Position numbers and translations under genes: made by a program
From: Pseudomonas fluorescens
GTDB lineage: Bacteria > Pseudomonadota > Alphaproteobacteria > UBA2136 > UBA6156
DNA: 6,834 nucleotides
Reading direction: 5' to 3'
Assembly (NCBI GenBank): GCA_003241595.1
Contig: QFOU01000066.1
Location: forward strand, 1-6,834
Notes under the pieces: model-generated
The model's database searches: none
What the model was told of the DNA's origin: nothing
What the model saw: only the letters and a program-made list of their open reading frames with translations
Shown: in pieces, positions 5,270-6,834 of the stretch
Layout of the letters: the number at the start of each line of letters is the position of its first letter
How positions within the stretch are numbered: the stretch's first letter is position 1

Positions 5270-5401
5270 ATGCCAACGCATAACCAGAATCCCGGTAACT
5301 TTGCTAACAATCCTCAACGTGCGGCGGAAGCCGGACGCAAGGGTGGCCAGAATTCCCATGGCGGTAATCGCAGCCGCGATGATGACGGTCGTTATCATTA
5401 A
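5270..5401 (+). CDS. KGG-motif small stress protein (YciG/GsiB-like)
   Basis: The 43-residue, highly hydrophilic protein carries the KGG stress-repeat signature: GNFANNPQRAAEAGRKGGQ followed by NSHGG, at about residues 9-32. The tail is Arg/Asp/His-rich. Family members such as E. coli YciG and B. subtilis GsiB are short, disordered-looking proteins made under general stress or starvation; their molecular role is unclear. The ATG at 5270 is preceded by AAGGGGGGG at 5254-5262 with 7 nt spacing, a strong ribosome site. There is one KGG unit, whereas related proteins often have two or more. An EcfG-like promoter lies upstream and a strong terminator begins 9 nt after the stop, so it forms a single-gene transcript. 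The gene is short but the motif, ribosome site and terminator make it convincing. Confidence 0.88.
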   Translation: MPTHNQNPGNFANNPQRAAEAGRKGGQNSHGGNRSRDDDGRYH

Positions 5402-5410
5402 ATGCGGGAC

Positions 5411-5439
5411 AAAAAAGGCGGGTAGCACCCGCCTTTTTT
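5411..5439. terminator. Bidirectional intrinsic terminator shared by the KGG and ABC-F genes
   Basis: AAAAAAGGCGGGT, a 3-nt loop and ACCCGCCTTTTTT form a perfect 13-bp stem with six T on each strand's 3' side. It begins 9 nt after the KGG stop (plus strand) and 16 nt after the ABC-F stop (minus strand), so it should end both convergent transcripts. Confidence 0.95.
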
Positions 5440-5455
5440 GCTATTTCAAGCGAAG

Positions 5456-6834
5456 CTATGCGGCGTCAAACGCTTCCACCGCCGCCATCCACTCGGCTTC
5501 CACAGCATCCACTTCTTTCGTCAACTTGCCATAGGCCATCTGCACGTCCTGAAGCTCGGCCTTGGCTAAGCCTCCATCCGCCAAACGGGCTTCCAGTTCC
5601 TTCTTTTCGCGGTTCAGTTTAGCCATCTGCTTTTCGGTCCGCTCAACGGCCTCATGCAGGTGGGGGAAGTTCTTCTTCTTTTCGGCCAAGGCGGCCTTCA
5701 ACTCTTTCTTGCTTGGGCCTTTGTTCTCACCCTTGTTGCCGCGGCGTTCATTCCGACGTTGCTCGATGATGTGGGCACGGTACGCCTCCAGGTCGCCCTC
5801 AAAGTCATTCACCTTGCCGTCAGCCACCAGCCACAAACGGTCAGCCACCCGCTCGATCATGCTCGGGTCGTGGCTCACGATCACCACCGCACCTTCATAC
5901 GCGTTCAACGCCTGCACCAACGCCTCACGGGTGTCCATATCCAGGTGGTTGGTCGGTTCGTCCAGCAGCAACATGTGCGGCGCATTGTGGGCGATCATCG
6001 CAAACAGCAGGCGGGCTTTCTCACCACCGCTCAAACTGCCAATCGTGTTGTCCGAAAGCGGCTTGGAGAATCCAAAACGACCCAGCACACCACGCACATC
6101 GGTTTCGCTCTTACGCATCACGCGGCTCATGGCCAGCACGGGCGTGTCGTTCATATCCAGTTCTTCGGTCTGGTGCTGCGAGAAGTAACCGATGCGCAGC
6201 TTGTTCGAAGCCAGCAATTCGCCCTTCAGCGGTTCAAGTTTACCCGCAATGAGCTTGATCAGTGTCGATTTACCGTTCCCGTTCGCGCCCAGCAACGCAA
6301 TGCGGTCGTCCATATCAATGCGCTCGTGAATATTGCTCAATACCGGCTTCCCCACCGCATACCCAATGTCGGCGTGGTTGATGGTGATGATCGGCGGCGG
6401 CAGTTCTTCAGGCTGCGGAAAGGTGAACTTCACCGTACGGTCGGCCATGACGGCGTCCACAATATCCATCTTCTCCAGCGCCTTCAAACGGCTCTGGGCC
6501 TGACGAGCCTTGCTGGCCTTGGCTTTGAAGCGGTCCACGAAAGCCTGCATCTTGGCGCGCTGGGCGGTTTGCTTTTCGTGTGCCTTCTGCTGACCGATCA
6601 ACTTTTCGGCGCGCTCACGCTCAAACGTGCTGTAGTTGCCGGTATAAGCCGTCAATTTTTTGTTATCGACGTGAATGACGTGATCAATGCACTTGTCCAA
6701 CAATTCACGGTCGTGGCTGATGATCATGATGGTTTTCGGGTAGCTGGCCAGATAGCTCTCCAGCCACATGATGGCTTCCAGGTCCAGGTGGTTGGTCGGC
6801 TCGTCCAGCAGCAAGAAATCAGGTTGCTGGAACA
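5456..6834 (-). CDS. ABC-F family ATPase, YheS-like (5' end cut by window edge)
   Basis: ABC-F proteins are soluble twin ATPases that act on the ribosome E site, helping stalled translation, and do not transport. The visible part, about 459 residues, begins at FQQPDF followed by the first Walker B (LLLDEPTNHLD) and SHDRELLD switch. Then comes the charged inter-domain linker (about residues 64-117, counted from the codon at 6814) that contacts P-site tRNA. The second ATPase domain has Walker A GANGNGKST (176-184), signature LSGGEKARL (261-269), Walker B LLLDEPTNHLD (282-292) and VSHD (313-316). A Lys/Glu-rich coiled-coil tail follows from about 345 to 450. Linker wording (DRFKAKASKARQAQSR) and the C-terminal arm fit the YheS/Uup branch, YheS best. 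The N-terminal first ATPase half lies beyond the right edge. Both catalytic glutamates visible here are intact. Confidence 0.93.
   Translation of the reverse strand, partial: FQQPDFLLLDEPTNHLDLEAIMWLESYLASYPKTIMIISHDRELLDKCIDHVIHVDNKKLTAYTGNYSTFERERAEKLIGQQKAHEKQTAQRAKMQAFVDRFKAKASKARQAQSRLKALEKMDIVDAVMADRTVKFTFPQPEELPPPIITINHADIGYAVGKPVLSNIHERIDMDDRIALLGANGNGKSTLIKLIAGKLEPLKGELLASNKLRIGYFSQHQTEELDMNDTPVLAMSRVMRKSETDVRGVLGRFGFSKPLSDNTIGSLSGGEKARLLFAMIAHNAPHMLLLDEPTNHLDMDTREALVQALNAYEGAVVIVSHDPSMIERVADRLWLVADGKVNDFEGDLEAYRAHIIEQRRNERRGNKGENKGPSKKELKAALAEKKKNFPHLHEAVERTEKQMAKLNREKKELEARLADGGLAKAELQDVQMAYGKLTKEVDAVEAEWMAAVEAFDAA

Noticed and set aside
5562..6188. Plus-strand open frame of 208 codons
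   Set aside because: It is antisense to the second ATPase domain and tail of the ABC-F gene; its Ser/Arg-rich composition is typical of a shadow frame.

Overview
This window most likely comes from the chromosome of an alphaproteobacterium with moderately high G+C. Three things suggest this. The DksA protein is of the type that keeps only one of the four zinc-finger cysteines. A close match to the alphaproteobacterial general-stress (EcfG-type sigma) promoter stands before a small KGG stress protein. The tRNA-Arg(CCG) carries an encoded CCA end and looks alphaproteobacterial. The assignment is inference; no rRNA or other marker gene is present. Nothing indicates a phage, transposon, CRISPR array or plasmid.

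Positions 1-2213 (all minus strand) form a tight five-gene block read right to left: dksA, a two-helix membrane protein with a bacterial PH domain, a DUF971 protein, a secreted protein of PCu(A)C fold whose copper ligands appear lost, and the N-terminal part of a NodI-like ABC transporter ATPase that runs off the left edge. Gaps are 11 and 34 nt, and two junctions overlap (14 nt and 1 nt). The block therefore looks like one transcript from a promoter near 2251-2278, with translational coupling at several joints.

Positions 2214-2995 hold a gene-poor stretch that may contain a decayed coding tail, then tRNA-Arg(CCG) on the minus strand, then a plus-strand DUF2945/Hva1-Tudor gene. That gene converges on terC with a single base between the stop codons. 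The only terminator-like hairpin I see for terC lies inside the DUF2945 coding sequence.

Positions 2996-4972 (minus strand) carry a TerC-family membrane protein and an outer-membrane porin, separated by a strong intrinsic terminator. Positions 4973-5269 are intergenic, with the stress-type promoter and an inverted repeat. A 43-codon KGG stress-protein gene follows on the plus strand. It converges on an ABC-F ATPase of YheS type, truncated at the right edge, and the two share a bidirectional terminator.

Most genes are recognisable housekeeping or envelope functions. The points most worth a second look are the dksA-led envelope operon with its ligand-less PCu(A)C protein, the stress promoter inside an inverted repeat, and the terminator embedded antisense in a neighbouring gene. 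I do not see strong evidence for a wholly new system.
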